Notes under the pieces: model-generated | Told to the model about the DNA's origin: nothing | Database searches by the model: none | Seen by the model: only the letters and a program-made list of their open reading frames with translations | Part shown: one piece after another, positions 30,279 to 40,749 of the stretch | How the letters are laid out: every line of letters starts with the position of its first letter | How positions within the stretch are numbered: position 1 is the first letter of the stretch | Program-made: the position numbers and the translations under genes | Assembly (NCBI GenBank): GCA_963575745.1 | Contig: CAUYUJ010021050.1 | Location: forward strand, 1 to 64,000 | Source: Prorocentrum cordatum | Taxonomy: Eukaryota; Sar; Dinophyceae; Prorocentrales; Prorocentraceae | Direction of reading: 5' to 3' | Length of the DNA: 64,000 bases

Positions 30279-30397
30279 ATCGCTCGGACGTGTGCAATTT
30301 TCCTTCGGCGAGGACCATCGAGGAGCATCCTTGATCATTTTGCGAAAGGCCACGCACGAGACCAAAAAAATCACAGGGAATGGACGTCCGAGCGATG
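30279..30397 (+). mobile_element. Family F MITE, copy 1
   Basis: Begins CATCGCTCGGACGTGTGCA and ends ACGTCCGAGCGATG, a 14-bp inverted repeat. Inner landmarks are TTCGGCGAGGACCATCG, GAGGAGCATCCTTGATC and CACGCACGAGACC. Other copies lie at 42280, 51247, 55197 and 61662. Confidence 0.85.
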
Positions 30398-30565
30398 GCC
30401 AGTGGCCGACGACGGCGGCGGCGACGACTGTAGCGACAGCGGCCGCGCCGACGATAGCGATGCTGACGGCAGCGACGACGACGCTTTGGACATTGGCGGC
30501 GTCGGCGATAGCGACGTCGACGGCAGCGGCTTCGACGGCAACGCCAGCGGCGGCGTCGACGATAG

Positions 30566-30722
30566 AGTGGAGGCCCATGCCAAGAAACACCCTGCTTGCC
30601 AGCAGGATGCCCTGGGTTTCTTGGGTTCCGATGGTTCTTCGACGGAAGGCGTGACGTTCCCACACCAATTATCCATGGACGTCCTGGGGTCTCAGGGTTG
30701 GGTTTCTCGTGGAAGGTTTCCT
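30566..30722 (+). mobile_element. Family E element, copy 1
   Basis: Starts GTGGAGGCCCATGCCAAG, then AAACACCCTGCTTGCC, GGTTTCTTGGGTTCCGATGG, GGACGTCCTGGGGTCTC and TTTCTCGTGGAAGG. It runs into a TCC microsatellite, so the right end is not definable. Other copies: 50585, 54473, 56475. Confidence 0.8.
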
Positions 30723-30905
30723 CCTCTCCCTCCTCCTCCTCCTCCTCCTCCTCCTCCTCCTCCTCCTCCTCCTCCTCCTCCTCTCCCTCCTCCTCTTCCT
30801 CCTCCTCCTCCTCCTCCTCCTCCTCCTCCTCCTCCTCCTCCTCCCTCCCCTCCTCCTCCTCCTCCTCCTCCTCCTCCTCCTCCTCCTCCTCCTCCCTCCG
30901 CCCTC
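30722..30905 (+). repeat. TCC microsatellite
   Basis: Almost uninterrupted TCC with occasional CTT. It begins directly at the end of a family E element. Confidence 0.95.
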
Positions 30906-31129
30906 CTCCCTCCGCCCAGGTGGCCCGGCCCGGGGACGCGCTGTACGTGCCCCGGGGCCTGGAGTGCCGCACTGCTCGGCGGGCCGCGGAGGCGCCGGAG
31001 CTTCCCGGGACGCTCGCCGCCCGCTGGCCGTCGCCGCCGCCGCAGCCGCCGCTTCGACGTCGTCGCCCTGCGGCTTCGCCATGGCACGGCCCTCCCGCCC
31101 TCGTCCTCCTGCCGCATCCCTTCCCCCCG

Positions 31130-31350
31130 TCCTCCTTCCTCTCCTCCTCGGCCTCCTCTCCTCTCCTCCTCGTCCTCCTTTCCTCTCCTCCTCGTCCTCC
31201 TTCCTCCTTCCTCCTCCTCCTCCGCCTCCGCCTCCTCCTCCTCCTCCTCCTCCTCCTCCTCCTTCTTGCTTCACCTCCTCCCGCCAGTCGTCGCCGTCGT
31301 CTTTCACCTCCTCCTCGCCGTCCTCTTCCTCCTCCTCCTAAGCCTCCTCC
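31130..31350 (+). repeat. TCC-rich tract
   Basis: Imperfect TCC/TCG repeats. Adjacent sequence to 32570 is Ser/Pro/Arg-coding in open frames on both strands but has no recognisable domain, so no gene is called between 30905 and 32570. Confidence 0.8.
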
Positions 31351-32574
31351 TCTTCCCTCTCCTCCCCGTCCCGCCCGTCGCCCCAGTATGGTTCGTCGCT
31401 CCTCCCTCTCCCTCCCATCCCTCCTCGTCCCCCCGTCCCCCCCCTCCATTCGGGTGCGAGCGGCCAGAAGCATCTGCCGTCCTGGTAGTCGGGCATCGTC
31501 CTCGTCATCACCCTCGTCCTCGTCGTCCTTGTCCTGAGCGTCATCGACATCGTCTGCCGTCGCCGTCGCGCGCCGCCGCCGCCGCATCGCTGCCGTCGCG
31601 GTAGCCGTTTTGGCTGCCATCGTCTTCGTCTTCGTCCTCGAACGTCGTGGTCGTGGAGGCGTTGAAGTCGGAAGCGCTTCTGCGCCCTTGCCGATAGTCG
31701 GGAAAGGAGAAGCGACACCACCACCAGCAGGGGGGCTACCTCCAGCGTGGAGGCCCACGATGTCTCCCCGAGCTGGAGATAGGGGATGTCTCGAGCGAGG
31801 GGGGGACCACGCCACCAGGCCCAGACCCCCGGCGTCATCAGTTTGTCCTGACGTCGACCCCCAGAGGTCTCGACGCATTCCCCAGGGACAGTATTTGCTC
31901 ATGCTGCATCCCCTTCTGGCGGTCCCCGAGGCCAGGTGAGGGCCCAAATAGGCCGAACGCAGCGAAAGCCTTCCCGTCGTGGTTCGCTCCTCGACGACAG
32001 GGGTCAAGGGGGTCCCCCTCGGCTCCTCCCTCTGGCGGTCCCTGGCGGTAGAGGTTCCGCCTCTCCCTGATCCCGCAATGAGATAGAATGCTCTCGTGGT
32101 CCGAGCGGGTTCCTGCCCCTTCCCCCCTCCGCGCGCCCTCTTCCTTTTGTCGCCCTCGTGCCTCGATCCGCTCCTGGTGCACCCCGCCGCCTGCTGCTTG
32201 GGCGTTTGGCTGCCGTGGACCCCTCGGCGCCCGCGGACGAACAAACCGCTCCCGCGATGCAGCGCGCAGTGCTCAAAGTGCTCCCTCGCCGTCGCTCCCG
32301 CGGCCCCCCGCGGGCTCGTGGCCCCCTCGCCACCCCGCGCGTTCGAGCGGCCGCCCGAGCAGTGGCTAGTGCCGCGATCTTCAGGAGGAATCTGGATAAA
32401 ACGGCCAACCAAAATACTATGGGAACGATACATCGCTCTGCGACTGCAGGTGCGACCCCTCGCGTCCCCGAGCGCTCGCGCGACGGCAGCGCGGGGAGCT
32501 GTCCGCCGACAGGGGGAGGATTTGTGCAGAGTCGCCCCTCGATCTCGGCCTCGACATCCGCCTCCATCAGTTCT

Positions 32575-32665
32575 CCTCATCCTCCTCCTCCTCCTCCTCC
32601 TCCTCCTCCTCCTCCTCCTCCTCCTCCTCCTCCTCCTCCTCCTCCTCCTCCTCCCCCTCCCCCAT
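32575..32665 (+). repeat. TCC microsatellite
   Basis: About 28 uninterrupted TCC triplets. A second shorter tract lies at 32748-32815. Confidence 0.95.
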
Positions 32666-32947
32666 CCTCCTCCTCCTGACTTGTCGCATCCGCCTCCTCC
32701 GCCAGACGTGTCGTCGCCACCTCCGTTCCCTCCGTTCCCTCCGTTCCCTCCTCCTCCTCCTCCTCCTCCTCCTCCTCCTCCTTGTCCTCCTTGTCCTCCT
32801 CCTGGTCCTCCCCTCCTCGTCGTCCTCGTCTCGCCCGCTCGTCGCCCCGGAGCAGCACCGGGTCCCGAGCCGGCGGGCCCCCCCAGGGGAGGGGGGCGTG
32901 AGGGGCCTCCACGGGCCCTGTCGAACGACTTCGGGGCGACCAGCTGG

Positions 32948-33149
32948 TTCGATGCTCGATTCGGGGACCTTCCTGGAGCCCACCTAACGAATCTGTTCGA
33001 CCCCAGTTCGACTCAAGTTCGACTCAAGTTCGACTCAGGTTCGACTCAGGTTCGACTCAGGGTCGACCCAAATCGACTGACGTTCGATGCAGCTTCGACG
33101 CACGAGTGGAGCGAGTGGCTCCAGGAAGGTCCCCAGAACGAGCATCCAA
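32948..33149 (+). mobile_element. Family L MITE, copy 1 (202 bp)
   Basis: Ends TTCGATGCTCG and CGAGCATCCAA, with the inverted repeat continuing inward as GGGGACCTTCCTGGAGCC. It is flanked by AGCTGG on both sides (32942-32947 and 33150-33155), a perfect 6-bp TSD. The interior has five tandem TTCGACTCARG units. By eye it differs at about four positions from copy 2 at 58434-58635. Confidence 0.93.
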
Positions 33150-33159
33150 AGCTGGGCCA

Positions 33160-33604
33160 CTTCTGGGCCCGGAGGAACGTCCAAGACAAGTCAACAAACA
33201 TGCTACGGGGACGATCTTTTGACCGTTTTTGAAAATCTGTGGGGCATTTCAGTGGTATTGTAGTGGCCTTCGGCCAGTGCCGCCGATCCGGGTCGCTCGG
33301 TGTTATTCTCCAGACGCAGACATTATGGGCGCACACTCAAACGCACAAACTTCTCGGGCTACCTTCGAAAGGGCGTAGGAATGCAGTTGGGTCAATAGAG
33401 CCATCTCGCAACAGTGGTTCTATCAACGGCGGGGTGCTTGCAGTGACCGTGGGGACGGGAAATAATAACGACATGAAAATTCCATACAGGATGCCGATCA
33501 CTTTGGAAACTCACGATACGTCGTGCACGGAGTCGTGTTACGAAACATGTGGCCTGGACGATGTGGTGCGAGCGGTGGAGGCGAGCCTATCGGCGCAAGG
33601 ACGC
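33160..33604. other. Unassigned sequence, possible short coding remnant
   Basis: The plus frame ending at 33634 is open for about 130 codons. A stretch near 33470-33600 has balanced composition, including ITLETHDTSCTESC, unlike the surrounding low-complexity frames. No family recognised and no clear start; low confidence. Confidence 0.2.
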
Positions 33605-34135
33605 CCTATTGGGGCGTTTTTTGAGCCATCTTAGGAGCCTGTCAGGGCGTCGTGGGGGCTTCTTGGGGGCTTTCGGAGGCCCTCTTGGAGGCTCTTGGGG
33701 CCTCCTGGGGGCCTCGTGGGCTGGAAGGCTAGATTTTTTCCGCTTTTCGTCCCTCTTTTGGGTCCTCTTGGGGCCGTCTTGGGGGCCTGTTGGGCCGTCT
33801 TTGGCGGCTCTTGGGCCGCCTTGGGGCCCTCTTGGGCCGTCTTGGGACTGTCTGGGGGCCTCCTGGGCTGTCTTCGAGCGGTCTTGAGGGCCCCTTGGGC
33901 CGTCTTGGAGCGTCGGAAAGCCGAAAAAAACGACAACCCCAAAAACATTGAACAAACCAATGGGAATCAACGATTTTTGCCTCTGGGGGCCATCGTGGGA
34001 GGCCTCTTGGAGGCCTCTTCAGACGTCGTGGAAGGCTCTTGGGCCGTCTTGGGGCCATCTTGGGCGAATTCGGGCGATCCTTCGGGGTCTCGGGACTTTC
34101 GTAGACCGTCCTCAGAGACTTTTGCGGCCGCGGCC
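33605..34135 (+). repeat. Family P degenerate repeat
   Basis: CTTGGGGGCTTTCGG/GGCCGTCTTGGGG units around an AT-richer core at 33915-33985. In reverse complement the core reads GGCTTTCCGACG like the 386-bp unit, linking this dispersed form to the array at 16311-18253. Confidence 0.78.
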
Positions 34136-34329
34136 ACCCTTCCAGCGCATCCTCGAGATTCGAGCCTTCTGTAAAAGCAGCGCCCCGCATCCGCCGGAAA
34201 CTCGCACCGCCCCCCCCCCATCCCCCCTTCCCCGGCAGAGCCACCCCGGCAACCCCCCCAGAGGCTGAGGCTCAGCCTCGAGGCTGTAGCTGAGACTCCT
34301 TGAAACTCACACGCCGGATCGGCGGCTTT

Positions 34330-34376
34330 TGGATTTTTCGTCCAAAATCCGCCTGCAGGGGGACACGCCCGACCTA
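34330..34376 (+). mobile_element. Family A MITE, right-end fragment
   Basis: GGATTTTTCGTCCAAAATCC, then GCCTGCAGGGGGACACGCC and CGACCTA match the right terminus of family A. No left half nearby. Confidence 0.6.
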
Positions 34377-34489
34377 AGCCCAGTGAAGGGCTCTGGGACC
34401 GTCACGGAACGACCAGAGGGGTGAACAGGTGGGCCGGGGTCTGGGGCCTGGTGCCCTCAGGACCCGCGTGCGTCATGCCAGAGTTCAGG

Positions 34490-34720
34490 GTCCAGGTCGA
34501 TGCGGTCCATCCGATTCGATTCCGGTATTCGGAACCGATCCTGATATTCCTGTTCGGATCCGATTCGGTTCAGAGATTTCGTCGGGCCGATGCGTCCCGG
34601 TGTTCGCGTGGAGCCGGCGTGCATCCTGGCGCGGTCGATCCGATTGGATTCCGGCTCTGAGCCGATGCTTCCGGGTCCGACGCGCAGTCTTGGTCCGATC
34701 GGTCTTCCCGATTCGATGCC
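34490..34720 (+). repeat. CGATCCGATTCG-type sloppy repeats
   Basis: Irregular CCGATTCGATTCCGG and GATCCGATTCGG motifs. A similar patch occurs at 44950-45140. The following 34740-34845 reads a short ordinary-looking frame (LYLILVVRSG, LGRYVNDLLMERKQ) of unknown meaning. Between 34376 and 34970 no gene is called. Confidence 0.45.
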
Positions 34721-34974
34721 GACTGATCTTGCAAGCGGCCGCCGCTGCAGGACGCTGTACCTGATTCTGGTGGTCAGGTCGGGCGAGCAGTCCCTTGAGA
34801 TCTCTCTGGGGCGGTACGTCAACGACCTGCTGATGGAGCGCAAGCAGGGGGGGGAGCCAGGGAGGCGGGGAGGACGCCGCAGCTGGAGGGGGTCCGGAGG
34901 AACTGGCCCTCTCCCTCCCATTTTTGTTACTGAGTATGAAGGATCCAGGCTCGAGGAGGGAGGGGGACGGAAGC

Positions 34975-35050
34975 AAGAGGAGGAGGAGGAGGAGGAGGAG
35001 GAGGAGGAGGAGGAGGAGGAGGAGGAGGAGGAGGAGGAGGAGGAGGAGGG
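34975..35050 (+). repeat. AGG microsatellite
   Basis: About 25 AGG triplets. No gene is recognised in the following stretch to 35555. Confidence 0.93.
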
Positions 35051-35556
35051 AAGAGGACTACAGAATGAGGAGGCGGAGGAGGCGCAAAGGAGCAGGGGGA
35101 GTGGAAGAGGCATGATCCTCAAGCCTCCCAGTGTTCTTCCACGTCTCGTCCCCCTTTGTCCTCATCCTCCTCTTCCTCCTCCCCCTCCCTCAAGGGGGGA
35201 CGAACCACCCCGATTCCCCAGTGTGTCGTTTCCTGAGCAGTCCTCGGCGTTTGCTAGGCAGTCCTGCCCTGTTCGATTCTTTCGGCCACGTGTACCTAGG
35301 AGTGCGTTTGTAAGTCTCGCAGGCGTTCCCCAGGTGTTTCAAGCTGGCCCCAGCCCTGCTGCTTGGACGCAGTTCGCATGTTCTCTTTTGGCATCCCCGC
35401 GCCGACTTGCATGGGCTCAGCGGGCCCCGTGTTTTTCTTCTCTCGCTCTGCTCCTTTTCGCCTTGGTGCCTCAATTCGCTCCCGGTGCACCTCACCGCTT
35501 GCTGACCAGCGTTTGAGTGTCTTGGACCACTTGGCTCCCGCGGTCTTGCAGAGTGT

Positions 35557-35568
35557 GTGAGCGCGCGC

Positions 35569-35599
<31 letters not shown>

Positions 35600-35608
35600 T
35601 GTGTGTTC
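35557..35608 (+). repeat. (GC)n-(GT)n dinucleotide tract
   Basis: About ten GC followed by about eleven GT dinucleotides, an abrupt switch. The stretch 35610-36015 has no recognisable gene. Confidence 0.93.
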
Positions 35609-36019
35609 CATCTTCGTGGCAAGGATGCCACAGGACAAGAATACCCTTGATCCGCGATGCCATCTCTGGCCGCAGACTCGCCGCCGTCATCGCAGCGCGG
35701 CCATCGCAGCACCGAACCCAGACGAGCGAGCCTTTGATCAGCAGATGTTGGCGGTTTGGTTGTGCACCTGCTTCCTGCCAGAGCAGTGCCACGACTGCCT
35801 GCCTTCGCACCCTCGCTTGCGCGGCCGTTCGACCTGCCCTGCCCCCCTTGTGTGCACATGCTGTGGCGCCGTTCGGGGCTCTCCACCCGCAGGGGGGGGC
35901 GAGAGTTGCTTCCCCGGGGGGCGGCGCGAGGGTGCAAAGAGACGATGCGCGTGGCGCGGGGCGTCCTGCCGACGCCCACGCGCAGCGCAATCCTGCCTGC
36001 ATGTGTCCCTCCTGCTCCA

Positions 36020-36190
36020 TCGGAGGTTGATCCACCTCCCACCCTGACGCGTCGATTAAGGAATTGGCCGTTTTCGGTCCGCGAGAGGGCGTCGCGGCCG
36101 TCATTTCTGCGGGTCCAGGTCCGTCGGTTTCGGTCCCGGGCCGCTTTCACTAAGGGGAGGTTTACTAAAGGGAGGTTTGTCCACCGCCGA
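36020..36190 (+). mobile_element. Family D MITE, copy 2 (171 bp)
   Basis: Left end TCGGAGGTTGATCCACCTCC; right end GGGAGGTTTGTCCACCGCC then GA. Flanks CTCCA and TTCTA are only a weak 5-bp match. Immediately followed by a family C element. Confidence 0.88.
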
Positions 36191-36194
36191 TTCT

Positions 36195-36407
36195 AGGCCT
36201 CCCAGATAGGGTCGGAGTAGATGAGGTCGGAGGATCGCGCCGCGTCGCCGATGCATCGGCGACGCGGCTCGAAGTGGAGGCCGATCTTCGCCACGCCCAT
36301 TGCGCCGATGCATCGCCGACGTCGCCGATGCATCGCCGGTGCATCACCGATGCATCGCGGATGTATCGCCCACCTATCAGCGATGCGGCCCCATTTAGGA
36401 GGCTTTC
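36195..36407 (+). mobile_element. Family C fold-back element, copy 1
   Basis: Left end AGGCCTCCCAGATAGGG, TCGGAG and GGATCGCGCCGC; the centre holds repeated self-complementary CGATGCATCG; right end CCCATTTAGGAGGC is truncated relative to other copies. The GATGCATC palindromes make several alternative hairpins possible. Confidence 0.82.
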
Positions 36408-36479
36408 GGGTGCTTGCGGCAAATACGCCACCGTGCAAGCGCAGCACTCGTTGCGGCGAGCCTTCAAGCACCTGCCAGA

Positions 36480-36985
36480 AGGCCGTCTGTCGTCTCTTTT
36501 TCTGGGCGGCCTTGTCCTCAGGATGTGTGCTTCTGTGGGGCCGTCCTGGGTGTCCCGTGCTGCCCTCTTCGATCGGTTTTGGGGGTCTTTTTGGGCCGTC
36601 TCGGGGCCATCTTGGGTCGTCCAGCGGCTATGCTGGCGGTCTGGTGGATCTCTCTTGGACCGTCTTGGGAACTTCTTAGGTGTTCTTGGATTCCTCTGGA
36701 GGTTCTCCTGGACTGGGTTTGGGTTCTCTTGGGGCCCTTGTTTGCCCTTGTTGGGCCACCGTGCGCAAGTGGAGCGATATTTGGCCGAAGAGCGTGGAAA
36801 GCGAAACATAGCTAGTAGTGAAGCAGATCCAAATACAAATCTTTTGGGGTCCTCTCGAGGTGTTCCTAGAGATAACCCTTGAGAGCTCCTTCGGAGCTGT
36901 CGGCTCGCTCCTGGTGCAAATCTTTGGTCCTCTTCTTGGCGGCTTTGGTGGCCTGCCTTGGCCATTTTGGAAGCCATCTTGGGCA
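36480..36985 (+). repeat. Family P degenerate repeat
   Basis: GGGCCGTCCTGGG/CCGTCTTGGGAAC units with an AT-richer core at 36765-36840. It ends directly at the left end of a family A element. Confidence 0.72.
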
Positions 36986-36990
36986 AGTGT

Positions 36991-37134
36991 TCAGCCGGGC
37001 CTGTCCCTTTACAGGAGGGATATTTGTTAGAAAATAGACTGGGGACGATTTCCAAAAGTATGTTTGATGACGTTCTGAGTCTTTTTGTTAATGGTTCGTC
37101 CACAGCCGCCTGTAGGGGGGACATGCCCGACCCG
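36991..37134 (+). mobile_element. Family A MITE, copy 1
   Basis: Left end CAGCCGGGCCTGTCCC, then TTTACAGGAGGG; right end CCGCCTGTAGGGGGG, then ACATGCCCGACC. The AT-rich interior shares GACTGGGGACGATTT with other copies. No convincing TSD. Confidence 0.78.
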
Positions 37135-37424
37135 AGGTAAGCTGGGCCCCTTGGAAGAGAGCTGGAGAGGCTTGGGGCCGCCCAGGGAGCCTCAAGAGAG
37201 GGCGGGAGGCACGCAGGGCAGGTGCCGCCAGGCTTTGCAGGGGCCTCCGAGCAGACGCTCTGCCAGTCAGCCTCCGGCAGCCTGGCAGGCCTCGATGCGC
37301 GCGCAGGGGGGGCACGGGGGCGGGGTCGTGGGCGGAAGGCGTGCGTCCGGGTATGTGCACGGCCTCGCCGGCCGGGGCCCCGGGGCGCTTGTTCCGCGGA
37401 GGCCCCGCTCGGGGGCGGCCAAGA

Positions 37425-37612
37425 GGGGGATGATGACCAGGGGGGGGGTTGCATAATATGGCGTGGGCCATGACATCTCCTCAGACTTCGTGGCGCCTCC
37501 TCTTGTCTCATCACCCCCCTGCCCCCCTCCACCGTCTGGGCCGCGAACATGCCGCTGGCCATGGTTTGCGCCCCCCCTCTTGGGCACCCCCCTCTTGGCC
37601 GCCCGCGACTCG
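37425..37612 (+). repeat. Family Q dispersed repeat, copy 1
   Basis: Landmarks in order are GGGGGATGATGACCAGG, ATGGCGTGGGCCATGA, CTTCGTGGCGCCTC, ATCACCCCCCTGCCCCCC, GGGCCGCGAACATGCCG, GGCCATGGTTTG and CCCCCTCTTGG. The same order is found at 41765-42130 (interrupted) and 43288-43482. Confidence 0.75.
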
Positions 37613-37730
37613 CGCGGAGCGCATCCATGCGATTGCGTCTCCACGGGATCGCGCCCCGGAATCTGGCCGCGTGGGCGTTCCTGTGGATGCGCTCGCCTCT
37701 CGTAGAGCGGGGAACATGATTACGGGGCGT

Positions 37731-37907
37731 GAAAACGACCAGAGCCATTGCTTTTCTTTTGTTGCCGCCTTCCAGCCCGCAGAAACAAAGCAGTGGTTGT
37801 GGTCAATTTCGTTGAGCTTGGCACCAGGGAAATGACCACAACCACTGCTTCTTTTTCGGCCGGCTGGAAGGCGGCGCAAACAAGAAGCAGTGGCTGTGGT
37901 CATTTTC
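37731..37907. repeat. Long inverted repeat, 79-bp arms
   Basis: Arms 37731-37809 and 37829-37907 are inverted copies of each other (about 85% by eye) with a 19-bp spacer. Each arm is itself bounded by inverted GACCACAGCCACTGCTTC / GCAGTGGTTGTGGTC, so the sequence can fold as one long hairpin or two short ones. Confidence 0.85.
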
Positions 37908-38044
37908 CCGTCCCGCACTGGTGGACCGCAGTTGGAAACAGGAGCCTGCTCGCGGGAGGCACGGGCCCGCCCTCAGGACAAGTCGCTCCCCAGCGACGCC
38001 GACGCCTTCCTGCGATCGGCAGCGCGTTGCCCGAGAGGAGTGCA

Positions 38045-38659
38045 GCGAGGAGCGGTGGTGCTGATTGTGACCGTGATGACTGCGATGGGTTCAGCGATAT
38101 TGAGGTTGAGGTTGATTGTGATGGTAGTGGCGATGGTGCTGGCGATGATGATGACGGTGCGGATGGTGTGGATGATCCTGATGAGGATGGTTCTGGTGGC
38201 GGTGGCGGTAGTGATGCTGATCGTTATGGTGGCTGTGATGATGACGGTGATGATGATGATGGTGATGGTGATGATGATTTCGATGATGCGTATAACGACA
38301 TCGACGACGACCACGACGACGATGAGGATGATGATGATGGTTATGCTGCTGCTGATGATGGTGATGATGCTTGTGATGGTGATGGTGATGGTGATGATGA
38401 CGATGATGTTTGTTGATGCCTATGACAGTGATGTTTGGTGGTGATGATGCTGCTGCTGATATTGCTTATGATGACGATACTGATGGTGATGGTGATGATG
38501 TTGATCATGGCAGTGGTGGTGATGCTGATGACGATGATGCAGCTGATGCTGATGATTATGATTGTGAGTCTGATCGTGATGATGATGCTGATGCTGATAT
38601 TGATGGTGATGGTGTTGTTGATGATGATGATGTTGATGACGATGGTGATGATGATCATG

Positions 38660-38713
<54 letters not shown>

Positions 38714-38726
38714 CTGATGGTGATGG

Positions 38727-38759
<33 letters not shown>

Positions 38760-38965
38760 CGATGATGATGATGATTATGATGATGACGATGGCGATCATG
38801 CTGATGATGACGACTACGCTGATGATCATGGTGATGACGCTGTTGATGATGCTGATTATGATGCTGATTGTGGTGATGACGATTGTGATTATGTGGATGA
38901 TGATCCGTACTTTTATGTGCTTAATGGTCGTGATCATGACTATTGATATTGTGATGAGTATGATA
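38045..38965 (+). repeat. GAT trinucleotide microsatellite
   Basis: About 920 bp of GATGAT/GCTGAT/GGTGAT triplets. One frame is Asp-rich, another Met-rich; neither is called. Confidence 0.95.
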
Positions 38966-39084
38966 GTGCTGATCATGGCAAGAATGGGCAGGGGATGGGG
39001 AGGAGTGTCACGTGTTTGATATCTGTCGCGCGCAGCAGGACGTGGAGGAGCAGGAGCACGTGAAGGAAGCGAGACAAGAGAGCA

Positions 39085-39315
39085 GGAGGAGGAGGAGGAG
39101 GAGGCGGAGGAGGATGGGGAGGAGGAGGAGGAGGAGGAGGAGGAGGAGGAGGAGGAGGAGGAGGAGGAGGAGGAGGAGGAGGAGGAGGAGGAGAGGAGGA
39201 GGAGGAGGAGGAGGAGGAGGGGAGCAGGAGGAGTTTGAAGTCAAGGAAGGGGGAGGAGGAGGAGGAGGAGGAGGAGGAGGAGGAGGAGGAGGAGGAGGAG
39301 GAGGAAAAGTAGGAG
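39085..39315 (+). repeat. AGG microsatellite
   Basis: AGG triplets in two blocks separated by a short GAGTTTGAAGTCAAGG spacer. Confidence 0.93.
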
Positions 39316-39468
39316 GAGCAGGCCGGGGGAGAAGGATATTCGCGAGGCTTACGCCATCCTGCAGACCCCCGGACGGCGTGAGGCCTTGTGGGTGTCTTGG
39401 TGGGCGTTTTGAAGCCTCGTCAAGGTATCCGCGCGCCTGCTGGCTGTTTCTTGGACGCCGTCGTCAAG

Positions 39469-39613
39469 GGCTCCCACGAGGGCGCGAAGTTATTTGCGCT
39501 TCGCGGTCCTCGTTCCTTCTCCCCCTCCTCCTCGTCCTCCTTTTCTCCCTTTGGGGGGCGGCGCGAGAGCGAGAAGTTATTCGCGCTTCGCGGAGCGCGA
39601 AGCGCGAAGTTCC
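39469..39613 (+). repeat. Family G repeat, copy 1
   Basis: GGGCTCCCACGAGGGCGCG, CCTCGTTCCTTCTCCCCC, TCCTCCTCGTCCTCC, GGGGGGCGGCGCGAGAGCG and TTCGCGGAGCGCGAAG. It shows the same order as 51300-51452. The GCGCTTCGCG/CGCGAAGCGC parts are palindromic. Confidence 0.8.
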
Positions 39614-39894
39614 CAGATCGCACGCACGGGATGCACTCAAGTGTCCGGGCGCGTCGGCAGGCTGGCCGCCGCGCAGTCGCTGCTCCGCGCAGGGGGCGCA
39701 CTCATCCTGCGTGCCTCGGGAGGCAGCACTGCAATACGCTGCGCGTCGCGCATGGAGAGAGATGTTCCCGGAATGACGTCGCGGATGGTCGACATTGTTT
39801 TTTCTCTTCGGGATCTGAGGAAGGAAGTACTGGCGACGACGGTGAGAGGGAGGAGGAAAAGGAGGAGGATATCAAACACAACGGGGCGGCTTGT

Positions 39895-40320
39895 AATGTT
39901 GTCCTGGCTCTTTTTGATGCCTCCCTCGTGCAGCTGAGGGGTGTCTCGGGATTCCCGGCAACGTTAGGGGTCCAATTGCTTTTGGGGGCATCTTCGGCAG
40001 CTTATGGGGGCCTCTTGGAGCATTGTAAAGGCTCCTGGGGGGTCGGGGGGCCCCTTTGGGTTGCTTTTGGGGTGCCTCTGGAGCCTGTCGGGGGCCTTGG
40101 GGGCCATCTTCTGGGGAAGGGCTCCCAGGGCCTCTGCGGGTTTTCATTCCTGGGCCTCTCCTGGGACCATGTTCAGGTTCTTGTTTGCCGTCTTGGGGCC
40201 CTCTTGGGGCGTCTTGGGGCCCTCCTTGGCCGTCTCTGGCACGTTTTTTTAAGGGTCTCGTGTGGGTCAGCTCGGGCCAGTCTGGGGGGCCTCTTGGGCC
40301 GTCTTGAGCGCGCAGACGCC
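39895..40320 (+). repeat. Family P degenerate repeat
   Basis: GGGGCCCTCTTGGGGCGTC and CTCTTGGGCCGTCTTGAG units. The following stretch to 40745 holds no recognised gene. Confidence 0.7.
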
Positions 40321-40749
40321 AAAGATCTGCGAGAATCATGCCGGAATAAATCGGAAATCCGTGTGATTTGCGTCTTGAGGCCCTCAGGGGGGTTTCTCAT
40401 GGGGCTTTGTTCTTTGATGGTCTCGAGACTCTTTCCGGCGTATTGGAGCCCTTTCTGGAGCCATCTTGGGAAGCATCGGTGCATTTTGAGACTCTGGCGG
40501 CTGCGAAGGAGTGATCTGCAGGGCTCGGAGGCCCCAGGGGAGTACGTCGGGGAGCCAGGCTCCCCCACCTCGAACGCGATTTTTGGCCCCTCGGGGGAGG
40601 GGACAGCCACATGTTTCTGAAATGGGGAGGATGGGGGAAAGGGTAAGGTCAAAGGGGAGGCGGACTTGCCTTTCCACCCCCGGCAAGCGGGGGTCATCGG
40701 ATTGTGACATATTCTGACAGCCTCCATCTGGTGGGTCATCCGCACGCAT

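Noticed and set aside
29962-32580. 872-codon minus-strand open frame
   Set aside because: It spans a family I end, a family F element, a family E element and TCC tracts, so it is open by composition only.
32990-33075. tRNA gene, because of GGTTCGACTC motifs
   Set aside because: Five tandem copies of the motif, no A box and no cloverleaf; it lies inside a family L MITE.
38045-38965. Asp-rich calcium-binding-like protein
   Set aside because: Pure GAT-type microsatellite; no flanking coding sequence.
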